Counted from the stretch's first letter, positions 35,764-44,580 are shown. The stretch is DNA of 64,000 nt from an uncultured Clostridia bacterium (GCA_948466345.1 CAOKAC010000002.1:248001-312000); one strand, 5' to 3'. Notes: generated from the sequence alone by a model not told the origin. Program-made: numbers and translations.

Positions 35764-36104
35764 TTGGTCCTGGATATATTGTATATTTTTAATAAAATGT
35801 AAATATCCTTACATTTATTTGTTTCTATATCCAAGCAATCCACAGCCTGTGGAAAAGTCTGTGGAAATGTATCCCCAAAAGGGCTTTTTACTGCTGCAGG
35901 TTGTTGAAAACTGTTTGGAAATGCAAGAGGAAAAACCTTGTCCATTTTATTCCATAAAAAAACTATACAAAAAAACCACTGCAGGCTGCCCCGGCGGGGT
36001 CAGCAGTCTGCAGCAGCTTTGTCAAATGACTTTACGGGACGAACCCGTACAAATGTAGTATATGCCAAAATACTGCGTATGATACGGGCACCCTTGCTTC
36101 TTTT
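35764..36104. other. Intergenic region between pyrI and GH20
   Basis: About 340 nt with no convincing gene. It holds the pyr operon terminator and a mixed AT-rich stretch. A short plus-strand ORF (35819-36058) has no domain, no ribosome site of note and no conserved partner, and is not annotated. Confidence 0.7.
35969..36013 (-). terminator. pyr operon terminator
   Basis: A GC-rich hairpin bounded by CTGCAG repeats (35979-35984, 36008-36013), with a CCCC/GGGG core, is followed on the minus strand by TGG and seven T. It lies about 92 nt past the pyrI stop. Confidence 0.8.
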
Positions 36105-36521
36105 TCATTTTGCTCGAGACTCACAATAAATGCACCGGTATACGCGGCTCTGTGGATCATCCAGCCGAAACGTGTGCGGAAGCTCCTGTTCTACAGAAGT
36201 GATGCAGCGGGGGTTCTTGCATCGAATCACACCGGTGATCTGCTGGGGCAGCTTTAAATGGATCCGCCGGGCTACATCCCCATCTCGGATTGTACTCACC
36301 GTTACACCTGGATCCACATATCCAATCACATTTAAATCCAGCGGCGCCTCCCCATCAATTTTTATAATATCCTTACGATCCATTTTCAGGCTGTAGGCGT
36401 TGGTAATAATTGCAACGGGACATTCCAGCTCGTTGAGCTTCAAAATCCGATACAGCTCCATCCCACGCCCTGCTGTAATATGATCCAGTACTGTTCCATT
36501 TTTTATAGGATTGACCAGCAT
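36105..36521 (-). CDS. pyrI: Aspartate carbamoyltransferase regulatory subunit
   Basis: Zinc-binding regulatory chain of ATCase, 138 residues; carries CTP/ATP feedback control to PyrB. The start region MLVNPIKNGTVLDHITAGRG is typical. The C-terminal zinc domain has four Cys in the order C-K-N-P-R-C and then C-I-Y-C. GGGAG is 9 nt before the ATG at 36521. An in-frame ATG at 36548 overlaps the pyrB stop but would add ten residues unlike the family. It is the last gene of the pyr operon. Confidence 0.93.
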   Translation of the reverse strand: MLVNPIKNGTVLDHITAGRGMELYRILKLNELECPVAIITNAYSLKMDRKDIIKIDGEAPLDLNVIGYVDPGVTVSTIRDGDVARRIHLKLPQQITGVIRCKNPRCITSVEQELPHTFRLDDPQSRVYRCIYCESRAK

Positions 36522-36544
36522 CTCTATTTTCTCCCTTCCCTGTC

Positions 36545-37459
36545 TCATTGGATTTCCAAAAGCATGAGCATAAGCGCCATACGGATAAACTTGCCATTTA
36601 GAGCCTGCCGGAAATAGCACGCCCGCGGATCATCGTCCACCTCTACGGAAATTTCATTGACTCTGGGCAGCGGATGGAGGATAGACATATCCGCTTTCGC
36701 CTCCGCAAGCTTTTCCGGTGTGAGAATATAGCTGTCCTTCAGCCGGATATAATCCGCTTCGTTGAAAAACCGTTCTTTCTGCACCCGGGTCATATACAGA
36801 ATATCCAGCTTGGGAATCGCCTCTTCCAAATCCTTTGTTTCTGTGAAGGTGACGTTTTCCAGTGCGCTCAGTTTATTCTGCATATATTCCGGCAGACGCA
36901 GCTCATCGGGAGAGATCAGCACAATCCGGATTCCGCTGTACCGAGAAAGGGCCTCTATCAGGGAGTGTACGGTCCGACCGAATTTCAAATCCCCGCAAAA
37001 GCCTACGGTGAGATCCTGTAGCCGGCCTTTTTCCCGATATATGGTAAGCAAATCGGTAAGAGTCTGGGTTGGATGGTTATGGCCGCCGTCTCCCGCATTG
37101 ATAATGGGCACCTGGCTTTTTACAGACGCCACCAACGGCGCCCCTTCCTTGGGATGGCGCATAGCGATAATGTCCGCATAGCAATTCACCGTTCGGATGG
37201 TATCGGCAACACTTTCTCCCTTAGCAACGGACGAGCTGCTTGCTTCTGAAAAACCCAGCACATTGCCCCCTAGCTCATACATAGCCGCCTCAAAGGACAG
37301 TCGGGTACGAGTGGACGGCTCAAAAAACAGGGTGGCAAGCTTTTTGCCCTTACACTTTTCCCGATACGCCTCCGGGCGGGCAATAATATCCTGTGCAGTA
37401 TGGATCAAATTGTCGATTTCTTTGGTGGAAAGGTCTAAAATTCCGATGAGACTTTTCAT
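36545..37459 (-). CDS. pyrB: Aspartate carbamoyltransferase catalytic subunit
   Basis: Transfers the carbamoyl group to aspartate, the first committed step to UMP. 304 residues. The carbamoyl-phosphate motif is [15 protein letters not shown]; the aspartate-binding parts include [12 protein letters not shown] and [15 protein letters not shown] precedes the ATG. It is followed by pyrI, so the organism probably makes an allosteric PyrBI holoenzyme of the E. coli type rather than the Bacillus type. Confidence 0.95.
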   Translation of the reverse strand: MKSLIGILDLSTKEIDNLIHTAQDIIARPEAYREKCKGKKLATLFFEPSTRTRLSFEAAMYELGGNVLGFSEASSSSVAKGESVADTIRTVNCYADIIAMRHPKEGAPLVASVKSQVPIINAGDGGHNHPTQTLTDLLTIYREKGRLQDLTVGFCGDLKFGRTVHSLIEALSRYSGIRIVLISPDELRLPEYMQNKLSALENVTFTETKDLEEAIPKLDILYMTRVQKERFFNEADYIRLKDSYILTPEKLAEAKADMSILHPLPRVNEISVEVDDDPRACYFRQALNGKFIRMALMLMLLEIQ

Positions 37460-37486
37460 ACAACGCTCCCTTTCTATGCTCTTCTT

Positions 37487-38125
37487 TTACTTCTTCATCC
37501 AGCTCTCATCGGAGGGGTTGTCCCGGAATTGCAGCAAGCGCGCAATATCCCCCATGGCAATATAGCCGTTTTCTCCAGCAGCCTGGGCCACAGCGTCAAA
37601 GCAAGTAAGGCTGTGGTTTTCCACTTGTGCCGCCTGCAGTCTGTCCAGTCCCTTCTGCATGCCATATGTAAAGATGCTAACCACGCCCAACACCTGTGCG
37701 CCGGCCTCACGCAGGGCCTCCACTACATCAATTACACTGCCGCCGGTAGAAATCAAATCTTCAATGACCACCACCTTCTGGCCTGCTTCCAGCTTGCCCT
37801 CAATCCGGTTTTGCCGGCCATGATCCTTGTTGCCTCCCCGTACATATCCCATGGGAAGCTCCAGCATATGGGCTGCAATGGCCGCATGGGCGATACCCGC
37901 TGTGCTGGTCCCCATGAGCACCTCCGCATCCGGATAATGGTCTTTCACTGCCTGGGCTATGGCACTTTCTACAAGGGTGCGTACAGCAGGGGCCGTCAGA
38001 ATCAGCCGGTTATCACAGTAAACGGGGCTTTTAATGCCGCTGGCCCAAGTAAACGGCTCATGGGGACGGAAAAACACGGCCTTAATATCCAACAGCGCCT
38101 TTGCAATCTGCATTTCTGTATTCAT
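37487..38125 (-). CDS. pyrE: Orotate phosphoribosyltransferase
   Basis: Joins orotate to PRPP to make OMP. 212 residues. The PRPP-binding loop is VVVIEDLISTGGSVID; FTWASGIKSPVYCDNR is typical near the N-terminus. The catalytic loop YVRGGNKDHGRQNRIEG is present. It sits between pyrF and pyrB in the operon, using PRPP that could come from the prs gene of this window. Confidence 0.95.
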   Translation of the reverse strand: MNTEMQIAKALLDIKAVFFRPHEPFTWASGIKSPVYCDNRLILTAPAVRTLVESAIAQAVKDHYPDAEVLMGTSTAGIAHAAIAAHMLELPMGYVRGGNKDHGRQNRIEGKLEAGQKVVVIEDLISTGGSVIDVVEALREAGAQVLGVVSIFTYGMQKGLDRLQAAQVENHSLTCFDAVAQAAGENGYIAMGDIARLLQFRDNPSDESWMKK

Positions 38126-38144
38126 AATTCAAATTTCCTTTCTC

Positions 38145-38849
38145 TCAGTCACAAAATTCTGCCACACATCGCTTGTATGCAGCTACGGGATCCTCTGCCG
38201 CCGTGATGGGGCGGCCCACCACAATATAGTCGCTGCCTATCTCTTTTGCCCGCTCCGGCGTGGTCACTCTAGACTGGTCGCCCTTATCTCCATCTGCAAA
38301 ACGAACGCCAGGGGTTACGGTGAGAAACGTAGAGCCGCAGCGCGCTTTGACCATGCCTGCTTCCAGAGGAGAACAAACTACCCCGTCCAGACCGGCCGTC
38401 TGCGCATTTTTCGCATAGGAGCAAACAACCTCTTCAATAGGCTCGTGGATATGCAGATCCCGCTCCATCACTTCCTGGCTGGTAGAGGTGAGCTGTGTGA
38501 CTGCAAGGAGAATTGGACGCGGACCACCGCCGGAGGAAAGTCCTCGAAGGGCCCCCTCCATCATGGGGATAGCCCCTGCAGCATGCAGGTTGCACATATC
38601 TACTCCAAGTCGGGACAGAACTGCCATAGCCTTTTCCACTGTGTTGGGAATATCATGAAGCTTGAGATCCAGAAAAATCTTGTGTCCCCGCTCCTTCGTT
38701 ATACGAATGATATCTGGCCCTGCAGCGTAAAACAGCTCCATGCCAATTTTTACAAAGGGCCGCCGTGCTTCTCCGGCAAACCGATCCAAAAATGCAGTAT
38801 ACGCAGCCGCGCCTGCAAAGTCACATGCAACAATTACGTCTTTTCCCAT
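38145..38849 (-). CDS. pyrF: Orotidine 5'-phosphate decarboxylase
   Basis: Decarboxylates OMP to UMP, the last step of the pathway. 234 residues. The catalytic signature is FLDLKLHDIPNTVEKA (Asp-Lys-x-x-Asp arrangement) with VACDFAGAAAYTAFL at the start and VTPGVRFADGDKGDQSR near the end. AAAGGTAG precedes the ATG. Confidence 0.95.
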   Translation of the reverse strand: MGKDVIVACDFAGAAAYTAFLDRFAGEARRPFVKIGMELFYAAGPDIIRITKERGHKIFLDLKLHDIPNTVEKAMAVLSRLGVDMCNLHAAGAIPMMEGALRGLSSGGGPRPILLAVTQLTSTSQEVMERDLHIHEPIEEVVCSYAKNAQTAGLDGVVCSPLEAGMVKARCGSTFLTVTPGVRFADGDKGDQSRVTTPERAKEIGSDYIVVGRPITAAEDPVAAYKRCVAEFCD

Positions 38850-38879
38850 AATGTTTCTACCTTTCTTATTATTATCGAT

Positions 38880-39791
38880 TCAATGTGCCCCACCAATGAG
38901 CTCGGAAAGGGACTGGATTCCATAGTGTTCTGCCCTCCCCGGCAAATCCTGAATGATATCCCGGCACGCCCAAGGGTTCACCAAGTTGGCGGCACCCACC
39001 TGAACTGCAGCGGCACCCGCCAGCATCATCTCAATTACATCGTCCGCCGTAGACACTCCACCCATACCAATAATGGGGATTTGTACCGCCTCGTATACCT
39101 GATACACCATCCGCAGTGCCACCGGAAAAATAGCCGGGCCGGAAAATCCCCCCATCTTATTGGCGATCACTGGCTTTTTCCGTTTCAAATCGATCCGCAT
39201 CCCCAAAAGGGTGTTGATCAGCGCAAGCCCATCGGCGCCCGCGTCCTCACAGGCCTTTGCAATGGACACAATGTCTGTTACGTTAGGGGTGAGCTTGATG
39301 TACACCGGCTTTTTTGTGACTGCCTTCACAGCCTTTGTCACGGCTGCAGCCGCAGCCGGATCCGTTCCAAAGCTGATCCCACCTCCATGGACATTCGGAC
39401 AGCTGACGTTGACTTCAATAATTCCCACCTGCTCCGCCGCATCCATCCGCGCTGCGCAGGCGGCATATTCTTCGATAGAAAACCCGCTGATGTTAGCGAT
39501 CACAGGCTTCCCAAAGTGTGCAGCCAGGCGCGGCAGTTCTTCTGCGACCACCTTCTCCACTCCAGGATTCTGCAGACCTACTGAATTGATTAGCCCTGCA
39601 GTACATTCTGCGATACGAGGTGTGGGATTGCCGAAACGGGGTTCCTGTGTCGTTCCCTTAACAGAGATAGAACCCAATATATTCAAGTCATACAGCGGGG
39701 CAAATTCTTCCCCAAATCCGAAAGTTCCGCTGGCCGGGATTACCGGGTTATCCAGCACTATACCGGACAGCGTCGTTTGCAGGTTTACCAC
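38880..39791 (-). CDS. pyrD: Dihydroorotate dehydrogenase, catalytic subunit (class 1B)
   Basis: Oxidises dihydroorotate to orotate with FMN, passing electrons to PyrK. 303 residues. Visible are GTFGFGEEFAPLYDL at the N-terminus, the catalytic-loop region INVSCPNVHGGG and the FMN-binding IPIIGMGGVSTADDVIEMM. It starts at a GTG (39791) with AGGAGG six nt upstream and overlaps the pyrK stop by 7 nt. The overlap with pyrK fits the known two-subunit PyrDB-PyrK enzyme. Confidence 0.94.
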   Translation of the reverse strand: MVNLQTTLSGIVLDNPVIPASGTFGFGEEFAPLYDLNILGSISVKGTTQEPRFGNPTPRIAECTAGLINSVGLQNPGVEKVVAEELPRLAAHFGKPVIANISGFSIEEYAACAARMDAAEQVGIIEVNVSCPNVHGGGISFGTDPAAAAAVTKAVKAVTKKPVYIKLTPNVTDIVSIAKACEDAGADGLALINTLLGMRIDLKRKKPVIANKMGGFSGPAIFPVALRMVYQVYEAVQIPIIGMGGVSTADDVIEMMLAGAAAVQVGAANLVNPWACRDIIQDLPGRAEHYGIQSLSELIGGAH

Positions 39792-40525
39792 TGAATCTCC
39801 TCCTTTTCCAGCACCGGACCGTCTTTGCAGATCCGTTTTGTGCCGTATTTTGTCTTGCAGCTACAACCCATGCAGGCGCCAAAGCCACAGCCCATTCGCT
39901 CTTCAAAGCTGAACTGACCACCGCCGGGCAGAGCGTCATATACAGCCTGCAGCATAGGCTCCGGTCCGCAGGAAAAAGTATAATCCGGAGCAGGCAGCGC
40001 TGAAAGAGCTGCCGTAACGAATCCCTTTGTACCCAGACTGCCGTCTGCCGTAGTAATCACTACAGGAATCCCCGCGTCTGTAAATTTCTGCTGCAGAATT
40101 ACCTCCGCTGCCGTGTTGAAGCCCAGAATAGCTGTTACCTTTCTGCCGGAATCCCGCAGGGCTTTCGCCGTCCAATACATAGGAGGCGCGCCAGCCCCCC
40201 CGCCGATTACCAGGGTATTCTCGCCGGCCTTATGGATATCGAATCCGTTTCCAAGTCCTGTAAGCATGTCCAGTGTCTCTCCTGCGTTCATACCGGCCAA
40301 AACCGCAGTGCCCCGGCCCACTGCTTTATAGATCACCCGTAAAACACCCGCAGCTGCATCCACATCATGGACAGACAGAGGCCGGCGCAGATAAAATCCA
40401 TCCAGGGCGATATTTACAAACTGACCTGGCTTTGTTATAGCGCTGATATCGCCTTCCAAAGCCATCTCATACATGTCCGGCGCAATTTGTATATTTTCTT
40501 TGATATAGAATATACCTTGTTTCAT
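39785..40525 (-). CDS. pyrK: Dihydroorotate dehydrogenase electron transfer subunit
   Basis: FAD and 2Fe-2S subunit that couples PyrD to NAD+. 246 residues. The FAD-binding segment FYLRRPLSVHDVD and NAD motif VIGGGAGAPPMYWTAKAL are present. The C-terminal [2Fe-2S] cysteine motif is CGFGACMGCSCKT with a further Cys downstream. The ATG at 40525 has AAAGGAAT upstream; the longer ORF overlaps pyrC and is not supported. It overlaps pyrD by 7 nt. Confidence 0.94.
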   Translation of the reverse strand: MKQGIFYIKENIQIAPDMYEMALEGDISAITKPGQFVNIALDGFYLRRPLSVHDVDAAAGVLRVIYKAVGRGTAVLAGMNAGETLDMLTGLGNGFDIHKAGENTLVIGGGAGAPPMYWTAKALRDSGRKVTAILGFNTAAEVILQQKFTDAGIPVVITTADGSLGTKGFVTAALSALPAPDYTFSCGPEPMLQAVYDALPGGGQFSFEERMGCGFGACMGCSCKTKYGTKRICKDGPVLEKEEIQW

Positions 40526-40541
40526 AATAAATTCCTTTCTA

Positions 40542-41819
40542 TTACAATGTCTGCGGCATCGTATCGACTTCTGGATCCCGCCAGGCGATTCGTCCGTCGC
40601 ATACGGTAAGCAGGCACCGGCCCCACACCTGCGTACCCGCGAAAGGTGTGGCACGGCCCATGGTCAGAAACGTATCCGGGTCTATCGTGTACGCCACATC
40701 TAAATCAAACACAGTGAAGTCCGCCCATACTCCCGGACGTATGTCGCACGCTCCCAATCCAAACCGACGGCAGGGGTTACCGCTTAGCAACTGCACCAGC
40801 CGCTCCAATGGTAAAATTCCAGTCCTTACAAGGTGGGTGTATAGTACAGGAAAAGCCGTTTCCAGCCCGACCACGCCCATCAGACTGCCTGCTAAACCCT
40901 TTCCCTTTTCCTCTGCCGTGTGGGGCGCATGATCCGTAGCAATCATATCAATGGTGCCGTCCAAAATTCCCTGAATAAGAGCCTCCCGATCCGCCCTGCT
41001 TCGCAGGGGCGGATTCATTTTGAATCTGCCGTCCTCCTGGATATCTTCATCGCACAAGACAAGATAATGGGGAGCCGTCTCACAGGTCACGTTTACGCCC
41101 CTCTCCTTTGCCTGTCGGATCAGCGCTACACTCTGGGCGCAGGAAATATGACAGACATGATAGGCGCAGCCAGTTTTCTCCGCCAGCGCCAGATCCCGCT
41201 GAATCGGGCCCCATTCTGACTGGGAGCAGATTCCTTTATGTCCGTGGGCCGCAGCGTAAACGCCATCGTGTATGTATCCGCCATGGAGCAAAGACTCATC
41301 CTCACAGTGCGCCGCAATAATTTTGTCGAGGCCCGCCGCTTTTTCCATAGCGGCTTCCATCCTTCCAGCAGACTGTACGCCCCGCCCATCATCGGAAAAG
41401 GCCACAGCCTTTTCCATCTCTTCCATGGGAGTCAGCGTCTCACCCTTCTGCCCTGCCGTAATCGCCCCATAGGGATACACGCGAATTTTTGCATCCTTTT
41501 CTATAATGGAAAGCTGCGTATCCAAATGTGTACAGCTGTCCGGAACAGGATGTAAATTAGGCATAGCGCATACCCGGGTATACCCGCCTCTGGCTGCAGC
41601 TGCCGTACCGGAGGAGATCGTTTCTTTATAAGAAAATCCGGGCTCTCTGAGATGCACATGCACATCAGCAAACCCGGGGAAAATACAATATTTCGCTGCA
41701 TCCACAACAAAATCGGGACGGAGAAAAGGGTCGGAAACCATTTTGTCCGACAGAAACAGATCTTCGGATGTCATACGGCCGTTTTTATAAATGGTCGCAT
41801 TTTTAAATACAATTTTCAC
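40542..41819 (-). CDS. pyrC: Dihydroorotase
   Basis: Cyclises carbamoyl aspartate to dihydroorotate. 425 residues, amidohydrolase fold, class I type. The metal site is in DVHVHLREPG, with later His in HCEDESLL, HICH-like YHVCHISCAQS and the Asp in IATDHAPHTAEEK. It starts at a GTG (41819) with AGGAG upstream. It is the first gene of the operon and is preceded by an attenuator leader. Confidence 0.95.
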   Translation of the reverse strand: MKIVFKNATIYKNGRMTSEDLFLSDKMVSDPFLRPDFVVDAAKYCIFPGFADVHVHLREPGFSYKETISSGTAAAARGGYTRVCAMPNLHPVPDSCTHLDTQLSIIEKDAKIRVYPYGAITAGQKGETLTPMEEMEKAVAFSDDGRGVQSAGRMEAAMEKAAGLDKIIAAHCEDESLLHGGYIHDGVYAAAHGHKGICSQSEWGPIQRDLALAEKTGCAYHVCHISCAQSVALIRQAKERGVNVTCETAPHYLVLCDEDIQEDGRFKMNPPLRSRADREALIQGILDGTIDMIATDHAPHTAEEKGKGLAGSLMGVVGLETAFPVLYTHLVRTGILPLERLVQLLSGNPCRRFGLGACDIRPGVWADFTVFDLDVAYTIDPDTFLTMGRATPFAGTQVWGRCLLTVCDGRIAWRDPEVDTMPQTL

Positions 41820-41865
41820 GCCGTTCTCCTATCAAAAACAGTACAATTTTCATTCCTTACACATT

Positions 41866-41986
41866 GTACAATAAAAAATGACCTTGCCCGGCAAGATCAT
41901 CCCGCATAAAACAAAACCACAAACTTCTTTGCGGCATGCTTCTTATGAAAAATCTTGACGGTATCTCTGTACCTGCTTAAAGATTC
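41866..41986 (-). promoter_or_regulatory. pyr operon leader: PyrR-type binding hairpin and attenuator
   Basis: The predicted transcript starts near 41986. A hairpin GGUA-CAGAGA-UACC at about 41961-41974 has a hexaloop equal to the CNGNGA loop of PyrR binding sites, though its stem differs from the consensus. A competing stem (CCGCAAA/TTTGTGG) follows. A terminator stem TGATCTTGCC/GGCAAGGTCA with six T ends about 50 nt before pyrC (around 41871-41900). This is the layout of a uridine-nucleotide-sensing attenuator. No pyrR is in the window. Confidence 0.7.
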
Positions 41987-41993
41987 TTATAAT

Positions 41994-42022
41994 AAGATAG
42001 CATATTGAAGGTTGCTTGTCAA
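41994..42022 (-). promoter_or_regulatory. pyr operon promoter
   Basis: TTGACA (complement at 42017-42022), 17 bp, TATCTT (41994-41999). Confidence 0.75.
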
Positions 42023-42075
42023 GAGGGGAGATAGATTTTCTTCCTTTTTCTGAGGGAGAAAAATGGGAACAAGAA

Positions 42076-42129
42076 CATTCCTTTTCCGCATGGAAAAGAA
42101 AGCTCCCCCTTTGTCAGCTAACGCTGACA
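42076..42129. repeat. Short-dyad region, possible interspersed-repeat remnant
   Basis: Two adjacent small palindromes, CTTTTCC-GCAT-GGAAAAG and TGTCAGC-TAAC-GCTGACA, lie around AGCTCCCCC. No T tract follows either, so they are not a clear terminator. This motif style recalls abundant short repeats in some Ruminococcaceae genomes. That link is from memory and untested here. Confidence 0.35.
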
Positions 42130-42138
42130 CATCCCTGC

Positions 42139-42936
42139 TTATAAAGCAGGAACAATTCCCACGGCGGCCCCCATAGTTCCCCGAATACCGCCAGTGGCCC
42201 TATGTGAGTGGTATAGCTCCGGAGCGCACTGGGTACACGCTCCGCAAACATCTACCTGCACTGCGCCTGCCTCCAGCAGCAGTTCCCGATTCATGCCGGC
42301 AATATCCGCATACAGCCCCCCGTCCCGTTCCTGCACATAACGTCCGGCAAAATCCGTACCCCGCAAGCCTTTCACTTTATCCCGCATTTCCTCACCTACC
42401 TGATAGCAGCAAGCGTGAATGCAGGCCCCCACGGCAGCACATATCTTTACAGCACCCATATTCCGCAGCATAGCTACCGCCTTTGTTCCAATTCCGGCAG
42501 CAGTACCGCGCCAGCCCGCATGTACTGCTCCGACCAGCGGTGCGCCGCTCTCTGTCTTCCCCGCAAGCAGTACCGGAGCACAGTCTGCCACCCGCACCAA
42601 AAGGGTAATCCCCGGCTGGTCTGTAACAAATCCATCGCAGGGGAAAGGCACATCTTTCACGGTTCCCTCCCCTGCGTTCTCCCTGGTTACGTATCGGATC
42701 CGGTCCGAGTGAATCTGCGGCGTACACACCACTTCGTCAGGCAGTCCTGCATAGGTACAAAAAAGGCGGATGTTCTCCAGCACCGTCTCTTCTTCATCTC
42801 CCCGAAAAAAACCCACATTCATAGAAGTCGTATGCGGCAGGGTACTGACGCCTCCCCTTCTGGTCGAAAAGCCATGAGCAACCTCAGGGATATCCAATAT
42901 ATCCGATTTCCATATATAGCGATCCCGATAAAACAT
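42139..42936 (-). CDS. pgeF: Peptidoglycan editing factor PgeF (laccase-domain family)
   Basis: Family formerly DUF152/YfiH, with polyphenol-oxidase-type fold; known members edit peptidoglycan stem peptides or act as purine phosphorylases. 265 residues. The conserved parts are THRGGVS-like FSTRRGGVSTLPH, PQIHSDRI, ADCAPVLL with a metal-ligand Cys, AVHAGWRGTAAG and ACIHACCYQVG. GGAG is 6 nt before the ATG at 42936. The next upstream gene is separated by a terminator. Confidence 0.9.
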   Translation of the reverse strand: MFYRDRYIWKSDILDIPEVAHGFSTRRGGVSTLPHTTSMNVGFFRGDEEETVLENIRLFCTYAGLPDEVVCTPQIHSDRIRYVTRENAGEGTVKDVPFPCDGFVTDQPGITLLVRVADCAPVLLAGKTESGAPLVGAVHAGWRGTAAGIGTKAVAMLRNMGAVKICAAVGACIHACCYQVGEEMRDKVKGLRGTDFAGRYVQERDGGLYADIAGMNRELLLEAGAVQVDVCGACTQCAPELYHSHRATGGIRGTMGAAVGIVPAL

Positions 42937-42984
42937 AGCGCGCTCCATTCACAAATCCATCAGTATATAACGATAAAATAGAAA

Positions 42985-43004
42985 GGGAACATTTTCATGT
43001 TCCC
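42985..43004 (-). terminator. Terminator after the HPr-like gene
   Basis: An 8-bp stem GGGAACAT/ATGTTCCC with a 4-nt loop is followed on the minus strand by TTTCTATTTT. Confidence 0.65.
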
Positions 43005-43012
43005 CTCAAAAA

Positions 43013-43231
43013 TTATACCACCAAATCGGACAGGGCGTTGTACAGATCCTCGTCAGATTCCAAATATACCTCTGACCACTCCATGGTATAAATGGCACCC
43101 AAAAGACTTTTTCCACTTACCTTGAAATCGGTATTGTCTGTCAGAATCACTCTGCCCTTGGCCTTGGTAGCCACCGCTACCAGTTTACTTACATCAGACA
43201 TGGTGTCAATACGTATTTTAATTCTGTTCAT
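43013..43231 (-). CDS. HPr-like domain protein lacking the phosphorylatable His
   Basis: 72 residues with the HPr fold pattern: MNRIKIRIDTMSDVSKLVAVATKAKGRVILTDN then SGKSLLGAIYTMEWSEVYLE. The usual GLHARPA active-site region is replaced by DTMSDVSK, so it cannot be a PTS phosphocarrier. The second half keeps the KSLLG..(Y) helix typical of HPr. The ATG at 43231 fits the fold; an in-frame ATG at 43243 abuts the ribosome site. No PTS genes are nearby. Confidence 0.75.
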   Translation of the reverse strand: MNRIKIRIDTMSDVSKLVAVATKAKGRVILTDNTDFKVSGKSLLGAIYTMEWSEVYLESDEDLYNALSDLVV

Positions 43232-43326
43232 CGCTTTGACCATACCTTTCTTAATATAAAATAGGGTTGCACATCCAGTCTCAGCCGTCCTCTTACATCG
43301 TATGCAAACGAACTATGGGATATGTA

Positions 43327-43902
43327 TTAAACCAGAACTTCTCCGTAGCATTCGCCAAACGCACATGCCGCATTTGCTTCATCGGTATCAATGTGCATGG
43401 CAGGTGCAAATTTTTCGCTTACGCGAACCACCACATCGCCCAAAATAGTGCTTCTGTCTGCGTTTGCAATTTTTACAGATACAATCTGCTTATCCTCCAC
43501 GCCAAAATCCTTTGCATTTTCCGGGGTAAAGTGGATATGCCGCTTGGCTGCAATCACACCTTCAGTAAGCTCCACCTCGCCGCAGGGGCCTACCAGCTTA
43601 CAGGGGGCGCTGCCGGCAACGTCTCCGCTTTCCCGGATTGGCGCTGCAATACCCAGCGTGCGGGCGTCTGTCAGGGAGATCTCCACCTGAGACGCCTTTC
43701 TTGCCGGTCCGAGAATGATCACATTGGGAATAGACTTTTTCGGTCCTACCACAGTGACCCGTTCCTCGCAGGCAAACTGGCCGGGCTGGCTCAGTTCCTT
43801 TTTTAAAGTAAGCGCGGCGCCTTCTCCAAAAAGGATGGCAATGTGTTCTTCTGTCAGATGTACGTGACGCGCACTGGTCTCCACCAAAACTTTCTTTTCC
43901 AT
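43327..43902 (-). CDS. pduL: PduL-type phosphate propanoyl/acetyl transferase
   Basis: Zinc enzyme that swaps an acyl-CoA for an acyl phosphate, 191 residues. The His-containing metal motifs are ETSARHVHL and KRHIHFTPENAKDFG, and the C-terminal MHIDTDEANA motif is also present. It is an alternative to Pta. There is no microcompartment shell or acetate kinase gene around it, and no encapsulation peptide is evident at its N-terminus, so it probably serves acetate/ATP metabolism in the cytosol. It has its own promoter. Confidence 0.93.
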   Translation of the reverse strand: MEKKVLVETSARHVHLTEEHIAILFGEGAALTLKKELSQPGQFACEERVTVVGPKKSIPNVIILGPARKASQVEISLTDARTLGIAAPIRESGDVAGSAPCKLVGPCGEVELTEGVIAAKRHIHFTPENAKDFGVEDKQIVSVKIANADRSTILGDVVVRVSEKFAPAMHIDTDEANAACAFGECYGEVLV

Positions 43903-43947
43903 AGTTTATAAACTCCTATATTTTCAATGAAATGAAATTCTGCAAAT

Positions 43948-43976
43948 ATTGTAGCACAGCCCCATGCAAAATGCAA
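43948..43976 (-). promoter_or_regulatory. pduL promoter
   Basis: TTGCAT (complement at 43971-43976), 17 bp, TACAAT (43948-43953), just upstream of pduL. Confidence 0.7.
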
Positions 43977-43983
43977 CAGGCAA

Positions 43984-44580
43984 CTACGTCTTTCCCGGCC
44001 TTTTCTGCATCCCTGCCCACAACAGGACAATTACTTGTCCGGGAACACCGATTACAAACAAAAGCCAAAGATTGCGGGACAGGCATGTAAGATATACCGA
44101 ACCGAGAAATGTCCACATCAGCAGGGATATATAGAGATAATTTCGCCGCTGCTTTCCCCAAATGGAGTTAAACACCAGCGCTACAATCAGACTTGCAGGA
44201 ACCGCCCAAACAAAGGAAAGCCACATCGGCCCTTCTACTGGGGAAAAGGTCATAAACACAAACACCGCCGTGGCAATCAGCCAAACTAAGGCAACGGAAA
44301 GAAGGGCTATAATCAGATGCTGGCGCCGCCGGCCGGCGGTTGGGGAAATGGGAAGCTGCTGCGTACCATGCTCCGCCTGCAGAAGATAATCTACCGTAAC
44401 GCCAAACAAGGATGCGATAGCAAGCAACACACCGGCGTCCGGCATGGACGCGCCGCTTTCCCATTTCGATACAGCCTTATCGGAATACTGCAGCTTCTGG
44501 GCCAGCGCAAGCTGTGTATATCCTGCATTTTTACGTAAAGCGGCAATATTTGCAGCGACAATCTGCCGAATATCTTCCAC
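43984..44580 (-). CDS. XRE-family transcriptional regulator with C-terminal membrane helices
   Basis: 198 residues. An N-terminal helix-turn-helix (about 8-65, IAALRKNAGYTQLALAQKLQYSDKAV... SKWESGASMPDAG) is of the Cro/C1 type. A linker (TAGRRRQ) leads to four hydrophobic helices (about 90-195). This makes a membrane-tethered regulator that may sense the envelope or a small signal. It faces a divergent PAP2-like membrane gene across a 230-nt region with a large dyad. Its target is unknown. Confidence 0.85.
   Translation of the reverse strand: MEDIRQIVAANIAALRKNAGYTQLALAQKLQYSDKAVSKWESGASMPDAGVLLAIASLFGVTVDYLLQAEHGTQQLPISPTAGRRRQHLIIALLSVALVWLIATAVFVFMTFSPVEGPMWLSFVWAVPASLIVALVFNSIWGKQRRNYLYISLLMWTFLGSVYLTCLSRNLWLLFVIGVPGQVIVLLWAGMQKRPGKT

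Noticed and set aside
38034..39584. Long plus-strand open frame (516 codons)
   Set aside because: It lies antisense to pyrF and pyrD, whose products have clear catalytic motifs; its translation has no domain and is typical of a shadow frame.
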